From Forficula auricularia (lineage: Eukaryota > Arthropoda > Insecta > Dermaptera > Forficulidae), in assembly GCA_024734495.1 (NCBI GenBank), contig JALMQS010000085.1, forward strand, positions 12,438,048-12,502,047: 64,000 bases of DNA. The letters are read 5' to 3'. Under the pieces are notes generated by a model that ran no database searches, was not told the origin of the DNA, and was given only the letters and a program-made list of their open reading frames with translations. The position numbers and the translations under genes were made by a program. Positions within the stretch are counted from its first letter, which is position 1, and the number at the start of each line of letters is the position of its first letter. Positions 10,851-22,507 of this stretch are shown piece after piece.

Positions 10851-11162
10851 TGCAAATTTGTTTTATTTGTAAATCCTCATTTCTCAGAAGGCCATTCAAA
10901 ATTAAACAAAATAGACTTCCTACCTTTCTCCCTCCACTAATTTTAAATATTTACCCTTTTGTTATCTTAAAAATGAATTTTACCATTGACTTGTATTCAA
11001 ATTTGAAATCCTCATTTCTCAGAATGCCATTCAAAATTAAACAAAATAGACTTCCTACCTTTCCCCCTCCACTAATTTTAAATATTTACCCTTTTGTTAT
11101 CTTAAAAATAAATTTTACCATTGACTTGTATTCAATTTCGACTTATCCAGGTCAGTTACTTT

Positions 11163-11217
11163 CTGTTTCTCCTGAAGATGGGTTAGTCACCCGAAATATA
11201 TATATCGAGATTAAAGA
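11163..11217 (+). ncRNA. Hammerhead ribozyme (PLE 3-prime end)
   Basis: CTGAAGA 11172-11178, extra T, helix II GGGT/ACCC with loop TAGTC, GAAA 11193-11196, ATATATATAT 11196-11205, C at 11206 (predicted cut 11206/11207), then GAGA pairing with TCTC before the core. Sense relative to the PLE fragment, so it would self-cleave in the element transcript. Confidence 0.9.
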
Positions 11218-11330
11218 TTCTCCAAAAATAAATTCGTTTGATTTTTTATATCTTAATGTGAAACCTACCAAGTATTTTTTATCCAATAATTTTAAAAAAT
11301 GTTTCACCAAGTAATACCAACACCAAATTC

Positions 11331-12110
11331 CTTAAAAACTATATTTTTTTCATAAATAATTCGGTTATCACCGCGAGTTGTATTTTTGAAAAAAATTCCA
11401 TCTTTTTTTCTTAAAGAGATACTTATTCTCTGCTTTAATTAAGTGAATTGTTTAGTTAGCTGTTTTATATGTTTATTTTCTAAAATTCAATTGGAAATTC
11501 TGAAATTCAAATGATATTTTTTAATTTTCAACTGAGAATTCTGAAATACAATTATAGGGAATTCTCTGAAATTAAGTTGATATTTTCTGAAATAATAAGT
11601 TACATTACATTGGATTATATTACTTTTAAAATTCCTAAAAATAACCCCTTTTTAAGTAATAATATTATTAAATATTAATCCACATTCTCACTCAATTTGT
11701 TGATAATATATAATGAGGTTTTCAAAAAAAGATAATTGAAAAAATAACTATGAAAATAAATAGATTTTCGAAATATGTTTTTTATATATTTTTTGAAAAT
11801 ATATTAAAAATATAAAATTTTTGTGTTAAATTTATATAAAGTTTATGTTTTCTACATATTCTTAAAATATAATTATCTCTCTAGTATAAATTTTTTAATG
11901 TTTTTAACTATGTTTCAAAGATTATACTGAATGTGATACAAATCTTATATGTTTTAAATATGTTTTTAAAATAAAATTATTTTTAAATTTCTCTAGTATA
12001 CATTTTTTATTGTTTTTAAATATGTTTCAAAGATATATACTGAATCTGATATAAATTTTGTTTTAAATGATATATTTTGAATAAGATATTTGAAAAATAA
12101 ATATATATAT
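11331..12110. other. No gene seen; AT-rich sequence
   Basis: Includes the short TTCTGAAATTCAATT field (11470-11600) and two related AT-rich blocks around GTTTCAAAGATTATACTGAA (11910) and its copy at 12020. Confidence 0.4.
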
Positions 12111-12111
12111 A

Positions 12112-12440
12112 TTTAATTTGGCTGAGGGGCCCCAAAATAAAAAAAATGACAAAATTATTTTTGATGAAATTTGATTCACACAACAACAAATAGCCTATAT
12201 TTTTTCTGGTGGGATCCAATTTGGCTGAGAGGGGTCCCAAAAAAAATATGGGAATAATTTTTGATGAAATTTGATACACATAGCCAATATTTTTTCTCGT
12301 GGGGTCAAATTTAGCTGAGAGGGTCCCAAAATAAAAAAATAATTTTTTATGAAATTTGATTCACAGAACAACACATAGCCTATATTTTTTTGGTGGGGTC
12401 GAATTTGGCCAAGAGGGTTCCAATTTCTGGTCGGGTCCAA
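12112..12440 (+). repeat. Tandem array of about 95-bp units
   Basis: About three and a half units share TTTGGCTGAGAGGGTCCCAA, TTTTTGATGAAATTTGATTC and TAGCCTATATTTTTT. Minus-strand ORFs here simply repeat the array. It resembles a short satellite. Confidence 0.75.
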
Positions 12441-13296
12441 ATTTGTATACAGGTCGATAGGTATACCTAGGTACTTACTACACTTTTAGTTTTAAAATAA
12501 TGATCCTATTAAAATAAAAAATAAAATAACACTAATTTAATTCTAATCAATCTTATTTTACATTAAATTAAAACAAATCGACTAAAAAAATGAAAATAAA
12601 CAAGTAGAAAGCCAATTTATCTTTGACAACAATGCTAAGCTGATGGGACGTAATGTGTGTCGTGCGGCAGCCATATTGGACTCTAAAGGGTCAGATTACT
12701 GAAATACCCTATTGAAACTAAAGGGCCAACTCCTCCTATAGGCGTTGCCAAATAGTTTCCGTTGGACCCAGCCTACTCATAAAGAATTGGCTCTACTGTA
12801 AGTAGAAACACCAATAGGGATAAAGCATTTTATCTTTTATTCTTCTGAAAAGTTGTCCCTTTTATTATTTTAAATATTTATTAGCTCGAGCCCGCCTCTT
12901 TAATAGAAAAAAATAAGGGTTGTAAAATAAACCAATGGTCTCTGTCGGCAAGGATCACACAACAAAGAAATTACAAAATGGCCAAAGTTTGATGAAAAAA
13001 TGGCTGATATTTATAGATAAGTAACCTATTATATTATATAATAGATATATACATATATTTCTAGAATAAATTCATGGTCAAAGAAATAGAGACAACTAAA
13101 ACTTCATTTTTTTTATTGGTTTATTATTTTTTGCGCGTTGAATTTAAAAATGTCTGAAATTCGATGGAGAAAAATCATTTACAATCATTATTAATAATAA
13201 CTCAAGAACGAAAAATCTTACAAAATTCGTTCGAATTTAAAAAAAAATTGACAATACAAAAAGAGCTCTTAGTTTGGACTCCCAATTAAGAAAACT
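12441..13296. other. No gene seen
   Basis: AT-rich, no supported ORF. A GC-richer patch at 12640-12790 has no recognised identity. Confidence 0.35.
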
Positions 13297-13484
13297 GAGA
13301 GTTAATGATTTGAACCGTGGTTAAGCATTTGAACCGTGGTTAAGTATTTGAACCATGATTAAGTATTTGAACCGTAATTAAGTATTTGAAATATGGTGGT
13401 TAAGCATTTGGCCCCGGGTTAAGTCTTTGAACCGTGGTTAGGTATTTGAACCATGGTTAAGTATTTGAACCTTGTTTATGTATG
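13297..13484 (+). repeat. Minisatellite, about 18-bp unit
   Basis: About ten head-to-tail units of TTAAGTATTTGAACCGTGG, with variants (CATTTG, CATGA, TTGG) and one unit enlarged by a GGTGG insertion. Confidence 0.88.
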
Positions 13485-14267
13485 AAAATAGCTAATTAAA
13501 TATTAAATCAACAAGGTAAGTATTTAAACAGCAAGTTAATTAGGAAAACGAGGAGTTAATTAAGCAAATTGAATTCATCCTCATTGCTGCACTGGTTAGC
13601 ATTATTCAATTAAGATGAAACTGTTAAAATTGTATCAAATTTAATCTAGTTTAAAAATGTATAGAGTGGTCTTTGTCGAAAGCGTGCTCTTATGGGTCAA
13701 AATGTGAAAAAAGTCGAAAAAAGTGAGTGTTTTTGGGATTTGCGGAAAAAAGAAAAAATACGCCAATTTTCAACTAGCGCTTGAGCCCGAACAGTTGGTC
13801 GGAGAAAAATTTAAATGATGAAATTTGTATGCAATTTTATGAACTTTCATTTTGAATAGGAAGGTTATTTATTAAAAGTTTATAGTTTTCGAGTTATAAA
13901 CAAAAAACCACCAAAAAATGAGATTTTTGACTATTTTTTGCATTTCTGACAATCTTCCGTCATGATATTTCGTTAGAAAACCTCAGATTCGGATTTAGCA
14001 CGCCCTAAAACATAAATGGTCGAAAAAATTACAACTACCCCAAAACTTTCCTGGGTAAAAACACAATTTAACTGGACTATTTGTTTTTATAAAAAAAAAT
14101 TCCACTAAATATTTTGATTTGTGGATTGACCCCTCCCCCCATGAAAATTTTCTGGCTACGCCACTGATTTAGATATAAATATCATTTAACATTTAAAATT
14201 TATTAATTCCGCAAATGAGCTTATCGAGTCTTTTTTGTTAAGGTAGAATGGTGTAGGGTCTTGGTGA
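13485..14267. other. No gene seen; fragments of dispersed repeats
   Basis: About 13580-13620 (CTCATTGCTGCACTGGTTAG ... CAATTAAGATGA) is related to 37440-37485. No ORF is credible. Confidence 0.35.
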
Positions 14268-14418
14268 AAATTTTTGAATTTTTTTTTAGAAACTTTTAAA
14301 AATTTAAAATATAAAATACTAGGTAGTTTCACATAAATGTGTATTTATGTGAAACCTAGATACCTAGTATTTTATATTTTAAATTTTAAAAAGTTTCTAA
14401 AAAAATTTCAAAAATTTT
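14268..14418. repeat. Palindromic hairpin of about 150 bp
   Basis: The arms mirror around 14341; blocks TTTCACATAAAT and ATAAAATACTAGGTA pair almost perfectly. On transcription it would form a long hairpin. Probably a MITE-like foldback. Confidence 0.85.
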
Positions 14419-14524
14419 CTTTACTTTATTTATTTAGTCTTGAAAAAGTTTCACATTTTTCTCCAATTTATAATTATTCCAGCTGTGAAGCCCGCTTTCG
14501 GAAGGCATCTTCCTGGACTCCGTG

Positions 14525-14675
14525 TAGTGGCTTTTAAAATAATAATTTAAATTTCCTAATTTTAATCATTTTCATTTGTCATCAACTATTAGTGGGGTTT
14601 AAAATAATAATTTAAATTTCCTTAATACCATAATTTTTATTTGTCATGAACTATTAGTGGGTTTTAAAATTAAAA
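14525..14675 (-). repeat. Dispersed repeat AAACCCACTAATAGTTCATG, two units
   Basis: Reverse-orientation copies of the unit that forms the array at 59340-59870 and occurs singly at 27614 and 50213. Confidence 0.8.
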
Positions 14676-15590
14676 AAATCACATAGGCGTCCACGCTCAA
14701 GCTGATTATATTAAATATAGATACAATGATTTAGAAATAATCTCATCTAATAAATCATTTTTTTACAATAGGTCTTTTATAAATTTAAATATAGGTATAA
14801 TAGCTGTCTAATAAATGGTTTTAGTAATAGTAGTAGTAGTAATTTAGAAGAGAGTGCTATCCAATTGATAATTGATGATTATATTCGTAGAGAATACATC
14901 TAGACGGAATATTTTTTGAATTCATGAGCGAAATTATTGAACACAGCTGTCTGTCTGTCCCCGCGTTGGACAAATGAAAAAGCTAAACTAATTAGCGACA
15001 AGCAGAAAATTTTAAACTCTCGCTTTGTTTTTTAGCAACATTTCAGAATACATAATGTTGCTTTGTGTAATGAATCACTTTCTTTTATTTTTCTATTTTT
15101 TTGACCAACGGAGAGAGCGCTATGAAGGCCTATTTAGTATTTTTGAATAAAAGAGGTTTTTGTTTTTAGACGATGGTTTTAGATTAAGATTTTTTTTGTT
15201 CAGATTAAAACTTGTTTTTAAAAATAAAAAAATATTTTACAAATTTTGCTATCTTTTTTGGAAAATACAGCTTTCTAATGTAAATAAGGTTCTTTTCAAT
15301 GATAAATTGTAAAATATATGTTGTATGTATTTTAAATTTCTCACCAAATGTTTGAATTATTGGTAAAAATAAATACAAATATGGTAAAAAAAAAAAAAAC
15401 AATCTTCAAACATTTACCATATTAGAACTCCAAACGTTCCAAGAGAATTTCTCGCTTTTTCAATGGAATATTTAAATTTTGAATCTTAAAAAAAAAAAGT
15501 AGCTTAATGTAATGGATATAAAAGAACAGTAAACAAATAAATATTTTGAATATAGACAATGATAAAAATTGTCTTGGTGGTGAAAAAATT
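14676..15590. other. No gene seen; AT-rich
   Basis: Short ORFs of 65-76 codons on the minus strand are rich in F, I, K and L as expected from chance in AT-rich DNA. No motif. Confidence 0.35.
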
Positions 15591-15601
15591 ACCTTGAATA
15601 T

Positions 15602-15813
15602 GATTTTTTTTTTATTTATTGTCACCGAGAACAAAGCCCATTTAGACAGCACATCAGTAAAGTGTTAGTAGGGTTAGTAAGGGAGCCGAATTTTAGCCAG
15701 TCGAAATTTTATATGCTAGCCAGGCTCGATCCCGGGCCTCCCGCTTGACCATCGTCATCAACGATGCTGAAGTGGGGCCAGCGCCCTAGCCAGCTAAGTC
15801 AACCCGACTCCTC
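15602..15813 (-). mobile_element. tRNA-derived SINE (second family) with 10-bp target duplication
   Basis: Minus strand: A box TTAGCTGGCTAGGGCG, B box GGGATCGAGCCTGG, a body with GGCTAAAATTCGGCTC and TGATGTGCTGTCTAAAT, and a tail of AAATA repeats ending in A. CCTTGAATAT flanks it at 15592-15601 and 15814-15823. The plus-strand copy at 42108-42314 is almost the same length, so both are full length. This family differs from the poly-A SINE at 2720. Confidence 0.93.
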
Positions 15814-15824
15814 CCTTGAATATA

Positions 15825-15826
<2 letters not shown>

Positions 15827-15889
<63 letters not shown>
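15827..15889. repeat. (TA)n microsatellite
   Basis: About thirty uninterrupted TA units directly beside the SINE target duplication. Confidence 0.97.
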
Positions 15890-15893
<4 letters not shown>

Positions 15894-15899
15894 AGTACG

Positions 15900-17520
15900 A
15901 AAAATTATTTTTTTCCTAAAATTTTTTTGATAAATATTTGAAAAACAGAATCCAAATTATTTGACTTTTTGTTAATTGAATTTTTGTTGTTTAAAATTAT
16001 AAATAAATAAATACAAGGGGTTTTTTGTTTCGACATTCGATCTGTCGGGTTACTTTAATTTGATTGTTTTTTTCTCAATTAAAGTAATTATTCACAGCCC
16101 TAGGTGGGTGTGTCGATAAAAATGTATAATTTTCTTTTAATAATTAATATTTTTTTTAAACCCACCAATAGTTCATTAAAAAATGTAAATATACTTAAGT
16201 ACTAAAATTATAAAATTTATACTACATGTGATAGAGCGCTATGAAAATCCCATTGTCATCAAACCGCTGATGCTTACATTTATGAATAACTAATTAACTA
16301 GACTGTCAAATCTATTGAAAAGTGTATCATTCGATTCATAAAAGTTGAATTATTGATCTGTATACATTTTTTGAAAATGGTATAATTTGTATAGAAGTTA
16401 TAGCCCTTTTAAAAAAAAGCTCGGTCCATTTACTTTCTTGTTAAAAGGACAATTTTCAATAATTTATTTCTCGGTAATGAGACAGAGGATCAACTTCAAA
16501 TTTCGGTAATAAATATTTAATGAATCAATGATTCGATGGTAAATATTTGAGAATTTTCTTATAAAAATGATAAACAGTCCCGAACCCCCTTAATAATAAT
16601 TTGCAAATAATTAAATAGCTAATAGAGAAATAGTGAATCTGAAAATGAGGCAGCATCAGTTGAATGTTTTTGTCTGTCCCCGCTTCATATACCCCTTGAT
16701 CTAACTCTGGCGATATTTTTAGCCCAAAAGCCACCAAAGTCTCCTTTTAATTAATTATCAATTTAGAAGGCAATCCCAATGGAGTTGATGAAAACCTGCC
16801 AGAAAGGCTTCTTCTTTCTTTGAAACACATACATACATACACACACACAAACCATTTATCAATACGAAATCACATTCTTTATATTATTAAATATTCGACA
16901 ATTTTTAACCTCGTAGAAACTTAATTAAATTCACAAATACTAAGTGTACTATATTTTTCTTTCAAGGTTGCACATGCACAGTTAAAACGATCGAAAACTC
17001 GTTCAGGGATAAAAATCTAACTTTAGATTAAATTGGAATTGAGAAATAAATATAAACTAATATTGATCACTTAATACTTGAAAATAAAATACCTAACATT
17101 ATATTTTTTATTATACTCGTATTATAGCTCGTTAACGAAAATTTCCATCATTTATTTATTCCCTCTCAATCAAAAAATAAATTTATTTACGCCCTCTGCA
17201 ATTTTTTTTGAAACTTCATTAAAAACTTTTTTTTTAATTTTAATGATGTTTTTACATTACCAAAGTGTATCGTCAAGAGTTGCGTCTAAAAAATAACTCG
17301 TCGAGAAGTTGAAGTACTTACCTGAAAAAGAAAAAAGAAATTAATATAAATATAAAATAATAAAAGATTATTAGATTTATATATATATAGGTAGTAAAGT
17401 TATACCTATAATGTTAAGAAAAGATTTTTTTTATTATTCAACAAAAATTAAAAGAAAAAGTGAAAACTTTTTCTACACACGGTATAATATGCTTCTCTAA
17501 TAAATTATTCAAAATTTAAT
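15900..17520. other. No gene seen; AT-rich
   Basis: Open frames at 16525-16737 (minus) and 17078-17296 (plus) show no motif. CACACACACA and ATACATACATAC stretches occur near 16830. Confidence 0.35.
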
Positions 17521-17529
17521 TGAAAAGAT

Positions 17530-17920
17530 TTAGTTTGCCGAGAGTTGTTGATTCATAACGAGAGATAAATGAGGTTGTCTTCTGCTTGTGAAGAGACATA
17601 ATATAATTAATTTAGCTACACACACCGTTAAAAAAAATTATAAATTTACTATTATGTTTACAATACAAATAGATAGAAAATTTATAAGATTGTTAAGAAT
17701 TATTCCAGAACTTAAGTGACTTGATTTAAATTTTCTTATTAAATTGAAGGGTTGTTTTTGTCACAAATATAATAAAACAATAATTTCAACAACTAATTGA
17801 TTTATTTAATTGATAAACTATACAGTTTCGGTCACCACTGGTTGACCATCCTCAGTAGTTATCTCGTTCAAGAACCGGAATTTGTCATTTCACATGAAAC
17901 ATTCATTCCCAAATCTTCAA
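17530..17920 (-). mobile_element. PLE remnant with one hammerhead
   Basis: GCCGAGAGTTGTTGATTCA and GTTGTCTTCTGCTTGTG (17536-17588), the same module that borders the 9-kb and 56-kb PLEs, lies 230 bp from a minus-strand hammerhead. Orientation is inferred from the ribozyme. No coding tail was found. Confidence 0.6.
17808..17868 (-). ncRNA. Hammerhead ribozyme
   Basis: Minus strand: CTGAGGA (17855-17849), extra T, helix II GGTC-A-ACC closed by AGT and GGT-GACC (seven pairs, one bulged A), GAAA, then ACTGTATAGT as helix III with loop GTAT, and T at the cleavage site. Helix I next to the core is only two pairs before an internal loop. Position 7 is G, which is tolerated. Confidence 0.8.
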
Positions 17921-18103
17921 TACAGACACATCACACAATTCATTACAATCACACATACTAGTATATATATAGCAACAATTTATAAAAACATTTATCACTG
18001 AACCAGGATCTATTTTGAGTTAAAAACCTTCGGAACCAATTAATCGCGTAATTCGAGGACTTACTGTATATACTTATGTTATTTTTAAATAAAACTTAAA
18101 ATA

Positions 18104-18247
18104 AAATCGGTTGTCTGTAAAGTCGGTTTACTGACGATATTTGAACTTGACAACGTCATAAGAAAATACCATTCCATCAGTATTTTCTTATGACGTTGTC
18201 ACGTTCAACTATCGTCAGTAAACCGACTTTACAGATAACCGATTTTT
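18104..18247. repeat. Near-perfect palindrome of about 140 bp
   Basis: Arms AATCGGTTGTCTGTAAAGTC ... CATAAGAAAATAC and their complement are separated by about 10 bases. GTAAACCGACTTTACAGATA at the right matches the left with one or two changes. MITE-like hairpin. GACGTTGTCACGT near 18730 is a further relic of the same family. Confidence 0.9.
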
Positions 18248-18249
18248 TC

Positions 18250-19685
18250 ATAAGATTCTTCGTTCAGAAAATCATTTTAAATTTACAAAATACTTGAATA
18301 AAATTTATTGTTTAAATTTCTACTCGACTGTTAAAATTTAATTTTTGATTTTATTATTTTATAATAATAAATTTTGTATTGACATTATTTCTTTCAGCAA
18401 GTAAACTGAATAAAAGTTGTTGTTCAATTAGTTACTTAATTATTTTTGCAAATTTAATTGTAATTTGTTGTAAAAAAGTAATAATTTTGAATAATTTATT
18501 ATAAGAATAAACTGTGATTAAATTATTGTTCATAAATCTTAAATTTAAAATTTAAAATTTGGAAACATCATTAAAATTTTTGTAACTGTAGCTTTTAAAA
18601 AGCCCGCCTCAATCTTTGTCGCTCGTTCCGCGCTCTCGCTTGCACTTCAAGCCTTAAATGGAACGCCTCAGAGCGAGGTAACGCCGCATGAGTCAAGTTT
18701 TTTCGATCGTGCAGCCGGCTCCATCGAATTATAAGACGTTGTCACGTCAAAAATAAAAATAAAATAACATAATTATAGTAATAATAAAGTAAGCGACGCA
18801 AAAGTGGACATACACCTTAAAGCGGACACCTTAAAACATTTTTGATTTTGAAATAAGGGCAAATAGGCCCCAAATTCTGTCTGATGATGAAATTCCATCG
18901 CCATCTGAACAGAATTGCAAAGAGTGGCCAACATAACATAAAGAAGTTAGGGCCTGTTTTCCCTTATTTTAAGCACAAATGTTTTAAGGTGTATGTTCAC
19001 TTTTGGATCACTTACTTTACTCTATATTTTAAAATAATATTACAAAAATGTAAGCTTTGTAGATATGCCTCTGGGGTGTCATTTTTTAAGAGGAATACCA
19101 TTTTTGGGATGAAAAGTTCGTAAATAAATCAATAAATAATCTTATAATTCTTGTTTTAAGACTTTGCATCATAATAATGTGTGTCATATTCATTGAAATA
19201 ATCGAATGTACTTTCACAATATTAGAAATAAGTAAACCATAAAACATTGAAATCTCTTTTGTTGATTGTTTTAAATAATTGTAGAGAATTAGATTTAAAC
19301 ACGCAGTAATGTTATTTATTTAAATAGCCATAAAATAGAACAAAACTTTGTCCGTTATCTACCACTATTAAACAAAACAATGCTACGACACATGACACAT
19401 ATATGTGGGTGGCTAATTCATACAAGTGTCATCAACTTCATTGAAGTTGCCAAGCCATTATAATAAACAAACAAATAAAAAAAACCATACACATGCACAA
19501 TAAATACACTTTGCATCTGGCTGAAATGTTCATTTTTTTCTCGGTATTCTTTTACAGCCAAAGAGGTAAAAGGGGAGTTATTTGGTACGCCCAGGAAGGC
19601 GGTACAATCTGCCCGCCGGGAGGTTGTAGTTGTGAATTTATTTAATTTTTTTAATTTATTTAAAAGCAATAAATTACTTAATATT
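18250..19685. other. No gene seen; repeat relics
   Basis: 18600-18740 is a GC-richer patch (TTGTCGCTCGTTCCGCGCTC ... CGATCGTGCAGCCGGCTCCA) joined to the GACGTTGTCACGTC motif, probably the body of the element whose end is the 18.1-kb palindrome. AAGTGGACATACACCTTAAA (18800) has an inverted relative near 18985, giving a small inverted pair around 18890. Confidence 0.4.
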
Positions 19686-20600
19686 ATTACTTTACCATTC
19701 AGGGTATGGTCAAGTATTGTAATCGTGCATGAAAAAGTGGGGTTTTTTGCATCGTTTTTTCGAAAATATCTCAAAAACGGTTGGAACTATTTTGATTAAA
19801 AAAATTGGGCGAAACCATGGCATTTCGGTCTACAAAAAAGACTTTTATAACTGAACATCGAAAAAATTATATTTTTCGAGATAATATCTATTTGTTGTCT
19901 GTTAGTCTGTGCGTGTCTGTGCGTTACCAAATGTTTGTGGACGCACTAGTTCAAAAACTAGTTTGAATATCAAAACGAAATATGCCATGTAGTTTTGGTG
20001 CATTGAGATTAAGAGCTGATTAGATTTTGGTTGAAATCGAACAAAAAATTAAGGGTGGGCGGAGGGGGGGGGGGGGGTAAAAATTAAAATTACAAAATTT
20101 TCAAACTAAATATACAAGAAAAATGAAATATACAATAAAATGAACCTATAATAAAAAAAGAGATTTATTATTTTCTTCGGGGGCCAAAATTGGGAGTGGG
20201 GGGGGGTTCAAATAAATAAAACTATATCAATATAAATTGTAGACCCTTTAATCGATTTGTACGAAATTTCGCATATGCACCTTATGAAAATGTCTAACTA
20301 TGTGAAATTTATAGTGACTCAACCAAATTTTGGATACATAATCAGTGGACCCCCAGAAGTCTAAAAATGCAAAAACTAACAGCCCAAAATGAGGAGGGGG
20401 GGGGTCAAAAAATGAAAATATAGGCTCTTGTACCAAACTCAACCAAATTTTGTATACATAATCAGTGGGCCCCCAGGAGTCTAAAAATGCAAAAACTACC
20501 CCCTACATGATTATAAATAATTTTATTAAATAATAAATATAAGTGAGGGGCCAGGTTGTATGGTAAAGTCAAATGGATGGCCACATCAGAACACGTCAGC
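19686..20600 (-). mobile_element. MITE, full-length copy (ACCATACCCTGTATGGT family)
   Basis: The left side is the terminal hairpin ACCATTCAGGGTATGGT followed by CAAGTATTGTAATCGTGCAT; the right side is GGTTGTATGGTAAAGTC followed by GGATGGCCACATCAGAACAC. Inside are two to three subterminal units of TTTTTGCATTTTTAGACT ... CCACTGATTATGTATACA and long C/G runs. Other copies: 30889-31453, 37980-38380, 47877-48147, 49093-49925 and 61806-62005. No protein. Confidence 0.8.
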
Positions 20601-20800
20601 TTATCTATCTACTCTTATTAAACGAGCAAAAATTGTATATATATTTGTTTATTATATATTTGTATCTTAGTTCTATTTTGAAAACGGTTTTACCGATTTT
20701 GATGAAATTCACGGGTTAAGGGGTTTTTGGGGTGACAATTCGATCTGTCACGGTCTCATCTTCGACAAAATTGTTTTTTGTTCGTAATCAAATTAATCAT
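20600..20800 (+). repeat. Dispersed repeat fragment TTATTAAACGAGCAA ... CGGTTTTACCGATTTTGATG
   Basis: Related blocks occur near 5320, 36650 and, inverted, 41300-41365. No coding content; likely an old MITE or SINE body. Confidence 0.45.
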
Positions 20801-20939
20801 TCTCAGGTAGACAAATCCCATTCTTAGGGTTTTAAAAAAGGTTTCCCTTTTCCTTTTATACCCAGGCAGACAATGGGTTGTTTGTTTCATTGTTCTAAAA
20901 GGCCTTGAAGAAGTATTGTGATTGTGGATTTTAACATAT

Positions 20940-21155
20940 TTTGTTCTCCCTAAACGTTAGAAACATTATTAAACGTTTTATAATTGATTTTATAAAGAAC
21001 TTTATTTATTTAATAGAATAAAAAATAATCAAGTATTTATTTAAAAATATATTTCGCATAAGCAGGCCTCAATTTTCTGAAAAAACAACACATTTTGATA
21101 GGTTTTATTTATTAATTGGATGAATAAAAATGAATCATATGGTTGAATCAAAACA
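20940..21155 (+). repeat. Paralogue of the hAT target region (empty site)
   Basis: CGTTTTATAATTGATTTTAT, AAAGAACTTTATTTATTTAA, TAGAATAAAAAATAATCAAG and TGGTTGAATCAAAACA match, in the same order, the sequences left of 27862 and right of 29029. Here they are continuous, so this is an uninterrupted copy of the repeat into which the hAT inserted. Confidence 0.8.
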
Positions 21156-21157
21156 GG

Positions 21158-21252
21158 TGCAGAAGGTGGGGCGCGGTGGTGGGGAATCCGGGGGTAGGGA
21201 GAGGTTTCGGGGGTGGGGTCGAGCGGGGTGGAGGTGTGGGTGGGGGAGCTAC
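21158..21252 (+). repeat. G-rich low-complexity tract
   Basis: GGGTGGGG-like runs in otherwise AT-rich DNA. Together with the tracts at 26105 and (inverted) 40527 it seems to be part of a repeat that also carries the hairpin TTACCGAGCATCGCTCGGT (here 21364-21382). Confidence 0.75.
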
Positions 21253-21399
21253 ATTGGGCGACTATTATATATTTTTGTATTTTTTTAATTTGAAAGCGGC
21301 TCTCAAATAAAAATCGACCTTTTTATCAGAATTTTAAATAAAGCTTTTAACTGAAGGAAGAAGTTACCGAGCATCGCTCGGTGCCTCCAGGTACTTTCA

Positions 21400-22500
21400 T
21401 ATTAAATTCGATGTCATTTTGAAATCTTTTTTACTTGCTTTGGAAAAAAAGAAATAAAGAGAGAAAAAAACTGTAACAATTTGGGCAAATAAATTTCTTG
21501 TTTTGTGTCTTCTTCAGTTGCTGAAAATAATCATTTGCCAATCTCTGTTATTGTGTCGAAATGATGTCCCAATAAAACTAGGCTTATTCCAAGCGATAGA
21601 GAGTGTGAGTGGCTGGCTGTTATTAAACGCTGAATGAGTTGGCCCGCTCGTGGTTAAACATAGGCGTGTATTTTTAATATCCGTCGCGAGAGGCGATGGC
21701 TAAAAGCGTAAGAGAGATTTATGCTCACGCTCAGCAAGGAAATCTTACCGCGCAACACCCAAATAACCACTTATTAGTTCAACCGATAAGGAAATATTTT
21801 CCAATAAAAACAGGGGAAAAAAGAAAATCTCTACTTCTAATAATCCCTTAGTACCACAATGTTTCAAACTATATAGTAACAATATAGGGCTATATAGTTT
21901 GAAACAGTGTGCTACTATAGCAGAGGTAGCCACAACGTGGCGCTCTTGAACCCTCTTGAATAAAACTGATTTTAAAATTTACAGGGTGGGGCATAAAGAT
22001 CTAGCTCATTTTGAAGAGTTATAAAAAAATGAAAAAATTTAACTAGGAAAAAACAATATATTTTTGAAAAGATCATAAAATATTTTTTTATGTATTTTAA
22101 ACACTATCCAGACAAAGGGGGGGGTTCCAAAATGAAAATTCTAGCCCTTTCGACTAAACTCAACCAAATTTTGTATACATATTCTGTGGACCCCCAGAAG
22201 GCCAAAAATACAAAAACTAACTACCTAAAACCGGGGATGGTATTTTAAAGGGTAGTTTATTTGAAGTCTAATTTGAAAAAACGCTAATTACTACTTTGAA
22301 ATAATTTTTAAAAATATGAAATTAATAAATATTATAAAATAATCGATTATTAATAATTAAATTCAATTTTGAACTAAATTGATTGATTAGTTTTCAAAAA
22401 TTTGTAAAATGCTAGAAAACCGTAACAAATGACTCGCTGATGCCGGGTGACTAGCGACTCAGCCTCTTGATGAAACAGATCAAAAGAATTATAAATAAAA
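21400..22500. other. No gene seen; repeat fragments
   Basis: ACAGGGTGGGGCATAAAG (21983) opens a block that recurs at 30736. 21860-21905 contains a small inverted repeat (GTTTCAAACTATATAG). MITE-family units appear at 22125-22235. Confidence 0.45.
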
Positions 22501-22507
22501 AAAAACG

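Larger units (their letters stand above)
10366..11330 (+). mobile_element. 5-prime-truncated PLE with inverted terminal copy and two hammerheads
   Basis: From the left: an inverted pseudo-LTR (10366-10652) with a minus-strand hammerhead, an abrupt junction, the last part of the PLE protein on the plus strand (10653-10850), two tandem copies of a 3-prime unit (CCTCATTTCTCAGAAGGCCA ... TTTTACCATTGACTTGTATT), then the plus-strand hammerhead and the sequence GTGAAACCTACCAAGTATTT. A sister copy lies at 52400-53300 on the minus strand. The inverted first copy is the tail-joined form known for PLE insertions. No reverse transcriptase is left. Confidence 0.85.

Noticed and set aside
10850..11314. 154-codon ORF on the plus strand
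   Set aside because: It reads two tandem PLE 3-prime units and then the hammerhead itself; the repeated SSFLR-PFKIKQNRLPTF text is the repeat unit, not a protein family.
13297..13484. CRISPR-like array
   Set aside because: Direct 18-bp units without unique spacers; a minisatellite in a eukaryotic sequence.
19418..19774. 118-codon minus-strand ORF
   Set aside because: Runs from a MITE end into flanking sequence; no domain and no support from other copies.
19686..20600. Helitron
   Set aside because: There is a hairpin near one end, but no 5-prime TC and no 3-prime CTRR, and the ends are partly inverted.
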